Below, piece after piece: positions 17,974 through 28,698 of a stretch of 64,000 nt of DNA. Position 1 is the stretch's first letter; each line of letters opens with the position of its first letter. Origin of the DNA: Microglena sp. YARC. Lineage: Eukaryota > Chlorophyta > Chlorophyceae > Chlamydomonadales > Chlamydomonadaceae. The position numbers and the translations under genes are program-made. The notes beneath the pieces were generated by a model. It was not told the origin of the DNA. It saw nothing but the letters and a program-made list of their open reading frames with translations, and searched no databases. The DNA lies in assembly GCA_022414725.1 (NCBI GenBank), contig CM039462.1, forward strand, positions 46,217,815 through 46,281,814, given 5' to 3'.

Positions 17974-20300
17974 AGTACCATACTCGTCGAAGTCCAACAA
18001 GGACGATCTTGTCCGTTTATGCGAAGACAATGGTCTCATCGCCAGACCCCCTCCAGAATACAAGACGGTGGAAAAGATGTGTGTCGTGAAATGCGCCCTG
18101 AAGAAGGCAATGAGTCTTGACGATGAAGAATTCGGTAAGTTTAGGGAGCATGTGGACCAGCTCGTCAATGTGGTGAGCCGCATGTTACGGCGGTCCAGTC
18201 TGGTGCTGACTTTCCACATCACGAGTCTATTAGAGAAAGGTCTGGATATTCCAGACCTGTACAACATGAAAGATACCTACTGGAAGGATTGGCTACGTAT
18301 CGGGGTAGACGGAATCTTCCCTGATGAGGAAAGCAAGATATCGTACGAAGCTGTGAAGGACTCCATCGGCGATGTAATTGGTAATGACGACGCTGACTAC
18401 ATCAAGTCTTATCCGATCTATTTCGATCAGGTATTGAACTATGCAGGTCACACATTGAGCACTGTCGTGTCAAACAACGCATGGGTTCCTTTGATACCAC
18501 GTCTGACCAGACTCACTTCCACCACTTTAAATAAATTAAATGCCCCGAAGACGCTGGACACATCGAAGATCATTCGGGGATACGACGTGATGCAGGCTAT
18601 TCAGGAAGAAGTCCAAAACATGGAGGGATGGCCAGAGTCTGTTCAAGAGTACGTCAATGAAGTTAGGGAGATGCTGAGTGTTCCAGATGGAAGTCGAGTT
18701 TATGATAACTATGGCAAAGACATGGACTTTCCGACCATGGTCCGGTTTAATTATTGGATACAGACACGGTTGGAGGATATGGATGCACGTCGTTCCGATT
18801 GATGCCCATCTTCAATGTCCAACGGGTGCATGTTCGCCTTGACCTGAAGACCCTCGTGAACCTGTTCAGGAACATGTTCCCCAATGACCAGAACATCGTT
18901 GAGCTTTCCAAGTGGGAACATGTAAAGAATCCCGACAGCTTCATGTTGCCAGAGCCTGCACAGAAGAAGAAAAAATCATGTGGTCCTGGTGAATGGGAGG
19001 CATACAAGTCGGTCCTGAAGCAGTACGATGATGATGTTAAGGATATCAAGGCTACTGACGAGTACAGACATGCAAAGGGTTTGTATGACACGCTTGTGAA
19101 CGCCCGAAAAACAGTCGCAGGTTCCTTCTTCAGAAAACCACCTGTCAAGAATGGGTGGGTTTTCGACTGCAGCATCTGTACTGACGGAGTCTCTTTGAGC
19201 ATGCAGTACAGCAAGACAGTACAGGTCCTTGTCTCAGATTTGAAGAAGACCTGTAAGAAGCCTCGTAAAGAAGAAGGTATCAAGATCGCAGAAAAATACG
19301 ACGGCTCACTTAAAACGATATTGCCCGATATGGGTATCGTCGTCCTGGGTGTGGACCCAGGACGGAGCAACATCGCTACGGTAACGTATTTGGCAGACGA
19401 TAAAAATAAGACATGGAAGCTGACACGTGGTGCATTTTACCACAAGTCGGGTATCAAGAAGCAGACAAGGCAGAAGGAACTGCGTTTTGCTGACATGATT
19501 CCTATGTGGGAGTCTCTGCGTGAAAATGGAGCAGCTTTGAGTACATCGAGGACGGATAAGATCTCCGCGTACTTGTCAAATTACGCTAAGTTTTCTGACG
19601 AGTGGTGGAGATTGGCTTTGCGACGCCGAGAATCCCGTGACAACTTGCAGCGTTACATCGGAAAACGAAAGGTCAAAGACTCTTTCTGGGCGGGTATCAA
19701 GCGGTGCATGATGAAAGAACTTCCTGATATGAAGGTTTGCGTGGCCTACGGATCTGCCATCACGAAACTGAAGCCTACTGGACCGGGAGAAGTTGCAGTT
19801 CCCACTGGGGCCATGTTCGCATCGTGTAAAAGAATTTTCAAAGAGGACGTTTCTGTGACAGATGAGTTCAAAACGACTCTTATGTCGTGGGAGAACGGGT
19901 ACAGAAAAAGAAACGTGTTTACAAGAATCCCAAGTGTTTGTTCAGCAGACGTGAAGCTTAGGTTGGGTGGTGAACGTTTTGGGTCACACGAAATCGAAAA
20001 CGATGCCAAAGGTCGCTGATTGCGACCACTTAGGGGTAAGGTTGTACAATAAACGTAAAGGCGCACAAGAGAAGCACAGGAGGGGTGGCTTCGCCACTTC
20101 CCTTGTCGATTCTCAAAAATCGATCGAGCGGTACCCAGAGGTACGAGGACTGCGATTCTCTCCAGAAACATGCATTTACTCGGACCGGGATCGATCGCTC
20201 TTCTGCTCTCACAATCGCAAGGCTGCACTGCATGGAATTGATGGGTCTAGGACGACCTCTTCCATTTGCCCACAGCAGCTCTGTTGTTGTTGATGAATAA
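17918..20300 (+). pseudogene. Fanzor (TnpB-like RNA-guided nuclease), several frameshifts
   Basis: Segment 1 (17918-18802) is the N-terminal recognition part, beginning with a SAP-like helix (VAKLKELLKLAEVPYSSKS). Segment 2 (18754-20019) holds RuvC-I, LGVDPGRSNIATVTYL, with the catalytic Asp. RuvC-III (DRDRS, then SALTIARL) lies at about 20178-20220 in two further frames. The break near 18795 needs one base; those between 19930 and 20190 disrupt the zinc-finger zone. Family members are RNA-guided DNA endonucleases of transposons. As read, this copy could not make a complete enzyme. Confidence 0.75.
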
Positions 20301-20433
20301 AAACTCGTATTGTTGTAGACACCACTCGGTCCCCCTCCGGTCGGTCGCGACAACATTAGGTTACACCGCAAGACCGTACACTCGAGTGTAATGTAGATCA
20401 TCACTTTGTCGTCTGAGTGGGAAGTGTAGTTGA

Positions 20434-21027
20434 TTACAAGCATGCAAACGGTACATTATTAATCTCGTCGAGCGCTTCGCAAAAAAGATTGAACGTGGGG
20501 AATATCCCGCCGTATAAATTGTACAATCGCTTCCGAGTGCTCTCGATCATCTCCCTGAAGATAAATATATAGTCGACGCTCATGATGAGATAGGTGGCAC
20601 TACTAAGGGGATCACCATCACCATTTTTTGCCCTAAAGAATCGCCCGTTCATGAACAAATATCTGATCGATTCGTGCTTCGTCCATCGATTGTTGTAAAT
20701 GCAGTTTTCAAAGAGGATGCAGTTGGCTTTATTTTGTTGCTTCAACTGTTTTCCACTCATTCTTCTGCATTGCGAGAAAGTCGTCGACGATCTCCTCAGC
20801 GTACTCTATGTGATGTTGCGATGTGTGGGATGCTCGGGATGCTCTCGGGGGTATTCTTGTTTGTCCATCTCAGTCGGATTGATAATCTCCGCGTGCGAGC
20901 AGTTCAGGTGGGGGAGCAATTCCTTTACCAGGGAAGTCTTTCCTACGTATCGCTTTCCGATGATGATGATGTTGTGCATGTTACTCGCATGTTCGTGCGG
21001 GTCAAAACTCTTGAATCGAGTCATCAA
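20434..21027 (-). pseudogene. A32-type DNA-packaging ATPase, multiply frameshifted
   Basis: The N-terminal segment has IIIIGKRYVGKTSLVKELL, a Walker A P-loop. After several frame changes the C-terminal segment has NRWTKHESIRYLFMNGR, DYIFIFRE and YGGIFPTFNLFCEALD, which match the viral FtsK/HerA-like packaging ATPase that pumps the genome into capsids. At least four single-base shifts are needed, including around the segment between NGR and VDYIF. The position where this family has an LDDC Walker B reads FENC. It is either a decayed second copy or error-rich sequence. Confidence 0.65.
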
Positions 21028-21155
21028 TACAAATTCTTCAAATAAAGTGGACCTCCCTTACATGCGATTGGACAGATGAAGAAGGAGGCGACAGGTTTCC
21101 GCAGTTTGCGGTTGGTAATTCGGAGAAGCCTCAAAGTTGGCGTGTGGTGGATGAT

Positions 21156-21192
21156 TATAAGGTGTGTCCAACTTTATTTGAGAACAACTGTA
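21156..21192. repeat. Family-A 37-bp repeat
   Basis: TATAAGGTGTGTCCAACTTT to AACTGTA, same orientation as 21272. Confidence 0.7.
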
Positions 21193-21271
21193 AGTGTATT
21201 ATGGCACTTTGATGCGACCATTCCTGCCCGAAGAATGAACGATTCATCAGGGGATAATATCATTCAAATTA

Positions 21272-21307
21272 TACAGGGTGTCTCAAAATTATTTGAGAAC
21301 AACTGTA
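21272..21307. repeat. Family-A variant, 36-bp near-palindrome
   Basis: It starts TACAGGGTGTCTCAAAATTA and ends GAACAACTGTA. Both ends read TACAG outward. Its last A is the A of the next gene's start codon. Confidence 0.7.
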
Positions 21308-21984
21308 TGCTCAAGGCGACAGCCAAGCGCAGTGGGGTGTCTTTCTTCGAACCTGACCCAACCTTGTTTGATGCTGTGCACAAGGAGATGAGAGGCATAG
21401 CGGGAGATGAGGCGATGTTTAGCATCACCGTGCCCAACGTGGACTTGCCAGTCGACCTTGGGTTCACTCAGGACTTTGATCTGAAGCTGGCGATTGGGGA
21501 CGATGGAGATGTCGTGGTCTGCGGACGGCACTGGACTTTGTTTACCACTGTCACCCAGCCCATGGCAGACTTTGAGGCGGCGTATGGGATCCTGCAACAG
21601 ACTGCAATGGTCTCTTGTGCGGCAGCTGCAGCAGCGGAACCACCGCCGCTCGACATCGACGACTCCTGCATGCCATTCGATAAGCTTACATATGCAGTAG
21701 TTGTGGCACTGGAGGAGCTGGTGGACAACAGCTGCTGCCCCAACACTCGTGTGTTTGCGTGGCTGTATGCCAAGCACCTGCGGGCAGCCGACATGGATTT
21801 CATGGACCTGCTGCAAACTCCGGCCATCGCCAATATGGCATCTACAGCGCTGGACGCCTGGTTTGTGCGGCACCCGATGTTCAGGGCACAGGCGCATGAG
21901 GCTCAGGATCTGCTGATCACTGTGCTGGATGACTACACGCCATCGCGTCCGCGGTACGAGCCATACTGGGTGAGTGAGAGTTAA
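21307..21984 (+). CDS. Uncharacterised protein, partly duplicated at 22303
   Basis: A 225-residue protein from the ATG at 21307, which directly abuts the repeat; earlier codons come from repeat DNA. It has a beta-rich segment (DLKLAIGDDGDVVVCGRHW), an Ala/Pro-rich linker and a helical C-terminal half. No family is recognised. The MITE at 21982 overlaps the stop codon. Confidence 0.6.
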   Translation: MLKATAKRSGVSFFEPDPTLFDAVHKEMRGIAGDEAMFSITVPNVDLPVDLGFTQDFDLKLAIGDDGDVVVCGRHWTLFTTVTQPMADFEAAYGILQQTAMVSCAAAAAAEPPPLDIDDSCMPFDKLTYAVVVALEELVDNSCCPNTRVFAWLYAKHLRAADMDFMDLLQTPAIANMASTALDAWFVRHPMFRAQAHEAQDLLITVLDDYTPSRPRYEPYWVSES

Positions 21985-22126
21985 TGGGCGTTCCTTCCTC
22001 CCAGCGGATTTTTTGAAATTTCTACTCAGAATTTAGAGTCTCCGGAAAGACTCGCTAGCTTGAGACATCAGCACCAAGGAATCACAGATCCAGTAAAAAT
22101 CGACCGGGAGGCAGGAACGAGCATTA
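21982..22126. mobile_element. MITE family C, copy 4 (internally deleted)
   Basis: It has both ends, but about 20 bases before the right inverted repeat are missing relative to copy 1. It supplies the stop codon region of the gene at 21307. Confidence 0.75.
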
Positions 22127-22189
22127 TTTCTCAATTTCTTCATGTCTCATGTCTCATTTCTCAATTTCTTCGCTCGACACCGAAATTAA

Positions 22190-22302
22190 GAGTCACATAC
22201 TGGATCGAGTCAAATCCGGAGAATGCAAATGGGATTGGGGTCACTTGATAATCTAACCCAGACAAACCGTGGGATTGGCGTAAATTGTGCTTAAACCCCA
22301 GT
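22190..22302 (+). pseudogene. PDKPWDW-repeat scrap
   Basis: Pieces encoding CKWDWGHL and PDKPWDWRKL in shifting frames lie between the MITE and the duplicated segment at 22303. Confidence 0.5.
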
Positions 22303-22518
22303 GTCGACCTTGGGTTCACTCAGGAATTTGATCTGAAGCTGTCGATTGGGGACGATGGAGATGTCGTGGTCTGCGGACGGCACTGGACTTTGTTCACCAC
22401 TGTCACCCAGCCCATGGCAGACTTTGAGGCGGCGTATGGGATCATGCAACAAACTGCAATGGTCTCTTGTGCGGCAGCTGCAGCAGCGAAACCACCGCCG
22501 CTCGACATCGGTGTGTAA
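22303..22518 (+). pseudogene. Partial duplicate of the gene at 21307
   Basis: It is nearly identical to 21452-21667 (VDLGFTQEFDLKL to PPPLDI), then diverges to a stop. The junction with PDKPWDW DNA shows it is a recombined fragment. Confidence 0.75.
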
Positions 22519-22549
22519 GTAGTCGATGTAACACCGCAGCATACTACTT

Positions 22550-22598
22550 TGAAGTGTAAACAACACAGCGTACCCTTCTTCATTGTCAGCACACTTCA
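22550..22598. promoter_or_regulatory. Putative promoter dyad of the D5 helicase
   Basis: TGAAGTGT at 22550 and ACACTTCA at 22591 are inverted repeats 41 bases apart. The same pair with the same spacing lies at 39215 and 39256 between two other core genes. TCATTGTCAGCACACTTCAC is also conserved there. The regulatory role is inferred. Confidence 0.45.
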
Positions 22599-22629
22599 CA
22601 AACACTACTTCTTTGCGACAGAGGACGCG

Positions 22630-24492
22630 ATGCTCATTCCAGATGTAATAAAAGACAATTGGTACAAGGGAGACTACGGTCTGGGCCAGGTCGCGCACTT
22701 CTTGTTGAAAGGGTCCGTGAAGAAGACTGGGGCTGGCCGCGGAGGCTACTACATATTCGAGGAGGACACGTGCCAGTGGGTCAAGGTGGATGGAGGGAGG
22801 GTGAAGAGCGTGGCGGTCGAGGCCATGGAGGCGGCGCTGAGGGATGTGGACGCCTGGATATCAACCTCGATGATGGTAGCGGACCTGGATTTGAAGAGAA
22901 GAGAAGTTTTAAGGCTGATCCGGTACACAAGGTCTCATCGCGGAGTGACAAACGTGATGGCCTTCGCAGGCCCGATGCTGAGGGACGAGACGTTCGAGGT
23001 GGGTGGGGGAAATGACACTGACGATGATGATGATGATGACCCGTCCTCCATCACAGAGATGGTGCTTGCGGAGAAGTTCCGGTACGCCGCCCCAGAATTC
23101 TTCAGACGAATCAAGTTTGTGCCAGAGGTCAAGAAGAAAGAATGTGTAGGCGACATGTATTACTGCGACCCCGCTACCAATCGCTGGTCGAACTGCAGCA
23201 ACACCAAGATAACCAACGCAATCGCAACCGAGTTCAACTCCAAATTCCCTTCGGAGAAGAATAACAAGAAGATTCGGTTGTTTTTAGACACGGTGCGGGG
23301 GCGCTCTGCGTTCCTTCAATCCGTTGCATGTCTCGTCCTGGACGAGACATTCGCTGATAACCTAGATAACAACCCGGATCTCTTTGCGGTCAACAACGGC
23401 GTCTTCGACAGCTCGTCGAGGGACACAGTCGTGTTCCGAAACGTCGAGATGACCGACAACATTAGTAGGTGCGCCAAGTGGGATTACCAGGGAGAGGACA
23501 ACTACCACCTCCAACGATGCAAGGAGGAGCTAGATGACTTCTTGAGGAAAGTCATGCCTGTGGACGAGGAGCGTGACGTCGTGCTCGCATTCTTCGCGGG
23601 GCTCATGTCCGGTCGCCGCAAGGAGAAGAAGTTCCTCGCCTTCACCGACAAGACGTCCGGGGACAACGGCAAGAGCACACTTATGGCCCTACTGGGTAGC
23701 TTCTTCGACGAGTACGGGAGCAGCAATGGGACAAAGTTTATGACGAAGGGATCTTTCGCCAGGAGTCGTGATGACCACGACGCGGGTCTCAAGCCAATGA
23801 AGGGCGTGAGGCTACTGGTGGCCGAAGAAATGAAACCCAACATCACGCTGGACGAGGCGTTTATCAAGCGCATTGCGGGGGGAGAGGGTGTGCGTGTTTG
23901 CGGGAGCTCATGTGACACTGGGAACTCATTCGACTTCTTGTGGCAGGCTGGCATTGTTATTGTCTTCAACGAAGGCGATTGTCCCAAGTTCGACGGAGGA
24001 GACACCGCATTCGTCAAGAGGATGGTCGTGGTACCAATGCGATCCAACTTTGTGCTACACCCCGACCCACAGCGCGAGCACGAGTTTGAGCGCCGCGACA
24101 ACCTTGAAGATGCCCTGCCAACTTGGCGGTCTGCGCTGGCGCAGCTGCTCATCGAGCACTTTCGTCGACCGGGGCGCTCCAGCATCTTCGACAACTTGCC
24201 GGTCTCTATGACCGAGTGGAAATCTGGTATTGCGGACTGCGCCAACCCCCTGACCGAGTGGCTAGAGGAGGTGGTGGAGATGACGGGGGCGTCTTCGGAC
24301 GCTGTGTGGATCGGGGACCTCAAGGTCCGGTGGAAAGAGTCCCACTATGGTGAAGCTTCAGTCTTCAGCACGAAGATGGTCAAGGCGTTCTTTGTGGGCA
24401 AACAGGGAACCGAGTGGAAAGAGACTGGAAGAATCGATACGAAAGTCAAATACGGGGTGATAAGGGGGTGTAAAATTGGCGAAGTTAAGTGA
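22630..24492 (+). CDS. D5-like primase-helicase (SF3 helicase part)
   Basis: A 620-residue protein starting at the ATG at 22630. The middle has a D5_N-type region. The SF3 helicase core has Walker A SGDNGKSTLMALLG (about residues 343-356), Walker B RLLVAEEM (about 394-401) and motif C IVIVFNEGD (about 441-449). D5 proteins unwind DNA at viral replication forks. The archaeo-eukaryotic primase domain usual in full-length viral D5 is absent here; a primase-like piece lies alone at 61091-61711. Fragments of this gene recur at 57783 and 60750. The frame is intact. Confidence 0.85.
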   Translation: MLIPDVIKDNWYKGDYGLGQVAHFLLKGSVKKTGAGRGGYYIFEEDTCQWVKVDGGRVKSVAVEAMEAALRDVDAWISTSMMVADLDLKRREVLRLIRYTRSHRGVTNVMAFAGPMLRDETFEVGGGNDTDDDDDDDPSSITEMVLAEKFRYAAPEFFRRIKFVPEVKKKECVGDMYYCDPATNRWSNCSNTKITNAIATEFNSKFPSEKNNKKIRLFLDTVRGRSAFLQSVACLVLDETFADNLDNNPDLFAVNNGVFDSSSRDTVVFRNVEMTDNISRCAKWDYQGEDNYHLQRCKEELDDFLRKVMPVDEERDVVLAFFAGLMSGRRKEKKFLAFTDKTSGDNGKSTLMALLGSFFDEYGSSNGTKFMTKGSFARSRDDHDAGLKPMKGVRLLVAEEMKPNITLDEAFIKRIAGGEGVRVCGSSCDTGNSFDFLWQAGIVIVFNEGDCPKFDGGDTAFVKRMVVVPMRSNFVLHPDPQREHEFERRDNLEDALPTWRSALAQLLIEHFRRPGRSSIFDNLPVSMTEWKSGIADCANPLTEWLEEVVEMTGASSDAVWIGDLKVRWKESHYGEASVFSTKMVKAFFVGKQGTEWKETGRIDTKVKYGVIRGCKIGEVK

Positions 24493-24553
24493 AGAACAGG
24501 CCGTGCGATGGCTTGAGGTCCGGTGGCGGCTCGGCCACACATCATGCATGCCC

Positions 24554-24634
24554 AGTGGTCGCCGTGTGACTCGACATGATCCGCCGTGACGAGAGTGGTC
24601 GCCTTGTGACTCGACATGATCCGCCGTGACGAGA
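24554..24634. repeat. Two-copy 41-bp tandem repeat
   Basis: GTGACTCGACATGATCCGCC plus flanks occurs twice in direct succession, with one or two differences. It follows the D5 stop. Confidence 0.8.
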
Positions 24635-24695
24635 GTCCACCGGGAGGGTTTTTTTCATTCAAAGCCAATATAAAACATAAACAAATAATGGATAT

Positions 24696-25131
24696 TACAC
24701 TCGACGGAATACTAAAATGAAACCGTTTTCTTGAGGTACGGCACACCTTACGGTGTAACCAAATGGTGTAGCAACCCACGGGGCAGTGGAACACCAATAC
24801 GATTTTGAATCAACAAATTGCAGGATGTTAACGAGAATATCGTGGTTCTTTTTTAGATCACGGCTCTCCATCCTGCAGACTCCGTATCGTTCTTTTGTCG
24901 GTACTTTCGAGAGTGTCCATTGAAGGACCAGCCGCACTTAAGCGATCGACTCTTCCCCGGTACCGTGGCCCAAAAGAACACGGGGTCTTTGTTGATGTGC
25001 AATGCGTCATGAAAGGAGGTTTCTTTGCTGGACGGGCCATTTTGTAGGACCATCCACTCGTACACTATAATGTCTGTCGACGCCTTATACCGTTTATTGG
25101 GATGTTTCATTTTACTGTTCCGCCGACTGTA
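24696..25131 (-). mobile_element. Non-autonomous family-B element
   Basis: A 436-bp element with TACACTCGACGGAATACTAA at the left and ACTGTTCCGCCGACTGTA at the right, in minus orientation relative to 16941. The conserved 3' hairpin is at 24743-24756. The interior carries gene-like scraps (minus-strand peptides such as KERYGVCRMESRDLKKNHD) also found at 42960-43140 and partly at 43990-44098. It may be a captured gene fragment. Confidence 0.7.
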
Positions 25132-25142
25132 GTATTGACTTC

Positions 25143-26257
25143 TTGTGCAACGGTAAGAAATCATTGCAACCTTTGATGTGGGATATGCTTGCGGCCGGGG
25201 GTAATGAATCTTGCAAGGAGCTTTTAAACACCTTCCGAGTAGCTTATGCTACCGGTCTGATCGATTACATCCGCCAGATGTGTGGGGATGATGTTTGCAA
25301 CCCGAAACAGGTCGGGACTGTAAACGTCAACTACTCTTCTGACATCGACGTGAATCTGAACTTCAATGGGGAAATTCTGCATAATGATTTGGATCGCATC
25401 GTATTAATTTTCAAATCAATCAAAGATTACCATTATCAACGCTTCAAACGTAATTTCACCGACATGTTTGATATCAACATTTACGGATCTCATTTCGGCA
25501 TGCTCAACAACCCAAGAGCGCAAAAAGCAAGGAAGAGATTTACCTTATTTCTAATGATCCGCAACAACGTCTCTTTGCCATGGGTAAGTTGGCAATCATG
25601 TGCAAATGGAGCGATAGAGAAGACATGTTGAAGGCCAGAGATTTCATTAAGAAGCAGCCGACATACAACAGTAATAACAATGAGAAGTTGTACACATCTT
25701 ATCTGAAAAAGTATTTCGCAATTGATAGAAATAATACGACGACTACGACGTCGCGAACCGGGGCTGTATCCGGTATAGTGAAGGTGGGTCGTATTTTCTC
25801 GATGACGAAGCTCCTTGAGAACGATGTTTACTGGTCCGTTGGTGCGTTTCTCCATATTGTTTCGGGAAGGAAGGACCTTACAGAGAGCATGTACGTGGAC
25901 TCGATGTTGGACAACACGGGGTTCATTGTTTCCAATTTGCGTAAAAAGCACGTTTGCAAAAAAGAGGTTTCTCCGTACACCACTGTGCTCCGGGTTGCAA
26001 AGTACATGGAGAGGGTCCTGGATGCTTACATGTTGTGTCGACATGTCAAATCAGAAGCCCACTTACAGAAATTATTGACCATGTGCTCTAAGTTGAACAT
26101 TGAGAGGAAGAGAGACGTGATTGACGATGAAACGATTAATAATGTAGATACGTTCGTTTCATTGTTGGGACTTAAGATGTCGAATCGGATATCGTTTTTG
26201 AAGTTTGAAAAGAAAATTGTGGATTTTGTCTTCGATCTGGTGGACAATTTACACTAG
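25143..26257 (+). CDS. Probable viral poly(A)-polymerase-like protein, one frameshift
   Basis: Two overlapping frames (25143-25631 and 25580-26257) join if one base is adjusted near the A run at 25520-25524. SSDIDVNLNF looks like the DxD metal-binding motif of nucleotidyltransferases. YWSVGAFLHIVSG and YVDSMLDNTGF recall conserved stretches of large-DNA-virus poly(A) polymerases, which add 3' tails to viral mRNA. The 5' end begins right beside the element at 24696, and no ATG was found before about 25174, so the N-terminus may be truncated. The identification is from motif memory and moderate only. Confidence 0.45.
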
Positions 26258-26366
26258 TTTTTATGAAAAACATGTGTACTCGTTTTTCGAGGAACGGACG
26301 GCGGATCATGCGAGTCACACGGCGACCATGCAGTGAAGTGCATCGGCAATGTCAAGCAAGGTCTAC

Positions 26367-27134
<768 letters not shown>

Positions 27135-27148
27135 ATTGTATGTATGTA

Positions 27149-27182
27149 TACATTTGTTCTCAAATAATTTTGGGACACTCTA
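27149..27182. repeat. Family-A repeat
   Basis: TACATTTGTTCTCAAATAAT to GGGACACTCTA. It lies just upstream of the membrane protein start. Confidence 0.65.
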
Positions 27183-27261
27183 CAAATATTTTTTGAGGCT
27201 TTTACGTTCCACGATATCCAATAATCCAGTCCGTGTCGTCTGCGTGTTGATGGATTTTATA

Positions 27262-27324
27262 AAATCGTATTGTTGTAGACACCATCGCACAGACACGTTT
27301 CATTTATATATTCTGTTGAGTGTA
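27262..27324 (+). mobile_element. Degenerate 3' end of a family-B element
   Basis: ATCGTATTGTTGTAGACACC is shared with 20307-20326, and the terminus reads ATATTCTGTTGAGTGTA. It directly precedes the start codon at 27326. Confidence 0.5.
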
Positions 27325-27325
27325 A

Positions 27326-27634
27326 ATGGATATCATCCCTCGGATTCACCACCAGCGTGGGAGGAAAAGCCAACGTCCAGAGTTCAAACTCAGAGAAGAG
27401 CTTATAAACCGCAATAGGGGCAAACACATTTGGAAATGTGGTCTACTTGAAATGTCAGAATTACAACCATACAGATGCATGAAATGCAACCTGACAATGG
27501 CAGAGCTGCAGGAACTTGGCAACACTGGAGTTTGCTCCTCGGAAATTGACTTTACAAGCACCGTGATTGCCGAGGATGGCCGACTGTTATTGGATTTAGG
27601 CACATCCATCGTCATCCGTGATTGGATAGGGTAG
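27326..27634 (+). CDS. Uncharacterised small protein with Cys pair
   Basis: A 102-residue protein: a basic N-terminal third, then WKCGLLEMSELQPYRCMKC, which could be half of a zinc ribbon, and an acidic C-terminus. No family is recognised. Its ATG follows transposon-derived DNA. Confidence 0.4.
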   Translation: MDIIPRIHHQRGRKSQRPEFKLREELINRNRGKHIWKCGLLEMSELQPYRCMKCNLTMAELQELGNTGVCSSEIDFTSTVIAEDGRLLLDLGTSIVIRDWIG

Positions 27635-27689
27635 AGCGTTTATTTTTTCGCATCATCGTAGAGAGCGGCCAAGAAATTTGTTGGTCGCT

Positions 27690-28170
27690 CTCTACTATGC
27701 GGTTTGCTGGTCCCTGAACTCTTTCTTGAGGTAAAAAACTATCTTCCGAATTCGAATGTGCTTCTTTATATTCATCGCCATCCAAGTACCTTTAGGGCCT
27801 ATTACTCTGGGAATAAAATAAAGGTACTCGCAAGTCTTGTCTTGGGCAGCCTTATTGTAGCTGCCTATGGTATGGTATGGTAAGACTTTAAGTGGGAAAT
27901 CAGTGAATGAATCAGTTTGACAAGTAATGGGCGTTCCTTCCTCCCGGTGGATTTTTTGAAATTTTTACTCAGAATTTAGAGCATCCGGAACGACTCGCTA
28001 GCTTGAGATATCACCGAGGAATCACAAATCCGCTCCAGACCATGTTTCGCAACCAGTCAAAATCGGCCGGGAGGCAGGGACGCCCATTAAGTGTCGGATG
28101 CTTGTCCCTGACCAAGCATTCTCTGGTGAGTACGTACCATTGTTTTGCGGACACCTGTGTCGATGGATGC
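27690..28170 (-). pseudogene. TnpB fragment split by a MITE
   Basis: 27700-27790 matches 49450-49520 and 28089-28165 matches 49605-49690 of the IS607 TnpB. The MITE at 27925-28089 sits in between, at a point equivalent to about 49604. The intervening 27790-27910 has diverged or been replaced. Confidence 0.65.
27925..28089. mobile_element. MITE family C, copy 5 (nested in TnpB remnant)
   Basis: A 165-bp unit flanked by TA on both sides. The flanking TnpB homology lines up across it, which supports the element boundaries and a TA target duplication. Confidence 0.85.
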
Positions 28171-28228
28171 ATGTTATCTACCGCCCCAATTTTTTTTATT
28201 ACTATTATTATATTCAAAAACGCACACA

Positions 28229-28645
28229 ATGCAACTTAAGACAAATACACAAATTAAGCAACATCAGCAACAACAACAAAACAATAGGAGACAACAAAAT
28301 CAGGCTGGCGGTGGTCTTTTCTCAACCAAAGAAGTGACCTCAGAGAAGGTGATGAAGGAACTCGCAAAGATCCCCCCAGGCGACCTCATCAACCGCATGA
28401 ACATGAACATCAACACAAGCCTAATCAAGAAGACCTCAACCCTAGACGAGCAGAATGCAATCACAAATCTAGTGGAGATCATCGAGACAGCTATGAAGCA
28501 GAAGGATGATTTCGATAAGGCCACACGCGACTTCTATACCGTCTACGATAAGCTCAAGACTGCAATCTTTGAAGCGTGCCAAACCGGCCCCAAGTTGTGC
28601 GGCACCGTTAACGGCGCAATGAAGACCCAGAAGAAGAACTCGTAA
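28229..28645 (+). CDS. Uncharacterised Gln-rich / helical small protein
   Basis: A 138-residue protein from the ATG at 28229, after an AT-rich promoter-like run (28190-28215). The N-terminus is Gln/Asn-rich (about residues 7-25). The rest is helical (NAITNLVEIIETAMKQKDD) and probably coiled coil. It ends 53 bases before the RPB2 start on the same strand and could share its expression timing. No family is recognised. Confidence 0.6.
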   Translation: MQLKTNTQIKQHQQQQQNNRRQQNQAGGGLFSTKEVTSEKVMKELAKIPPGDLINRMNMNINTSLIKKTSTLDEQNAITNLVEIIETAMKQKDDFDKATRDFYTVYDKLKTAIFEACQTGPKLCGTVNGAMKTQKKNS

Positions 28646-28698
28646 ATTTCCCGACAATAAAAACACCACAAAATGTAGACGCGACGCAAAAATAAACT

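Larger units (their letters stand above)
16941..20372 (+). mobile_element. Composite mariner-Fanzor transposon (3' TIR lost)
   Basis: The left end TACAGTCGGCGGAACAGTAA sits in the tail of the PDKPWDW gene. A transposase (16988-17973) is followed with overlap by a Fanzor (17918-20300). Sequence after the Fanzor matches the 3' part of the element at 8235 up to 20372. There homology stops, before the hairpin is complete and before the expected right TIR. Mariner-type elements carrying Fanzor are known from eukaryotes and algal viruses. Confidence 0.8.

Noticed and set aside
23502..24323. Minus-strand 273-codon frame inside the D5 helicase
   Set aside because: It is antisense to conserved Walker and motif C codons, with Ser/Pro/Arg-rich junk composition.
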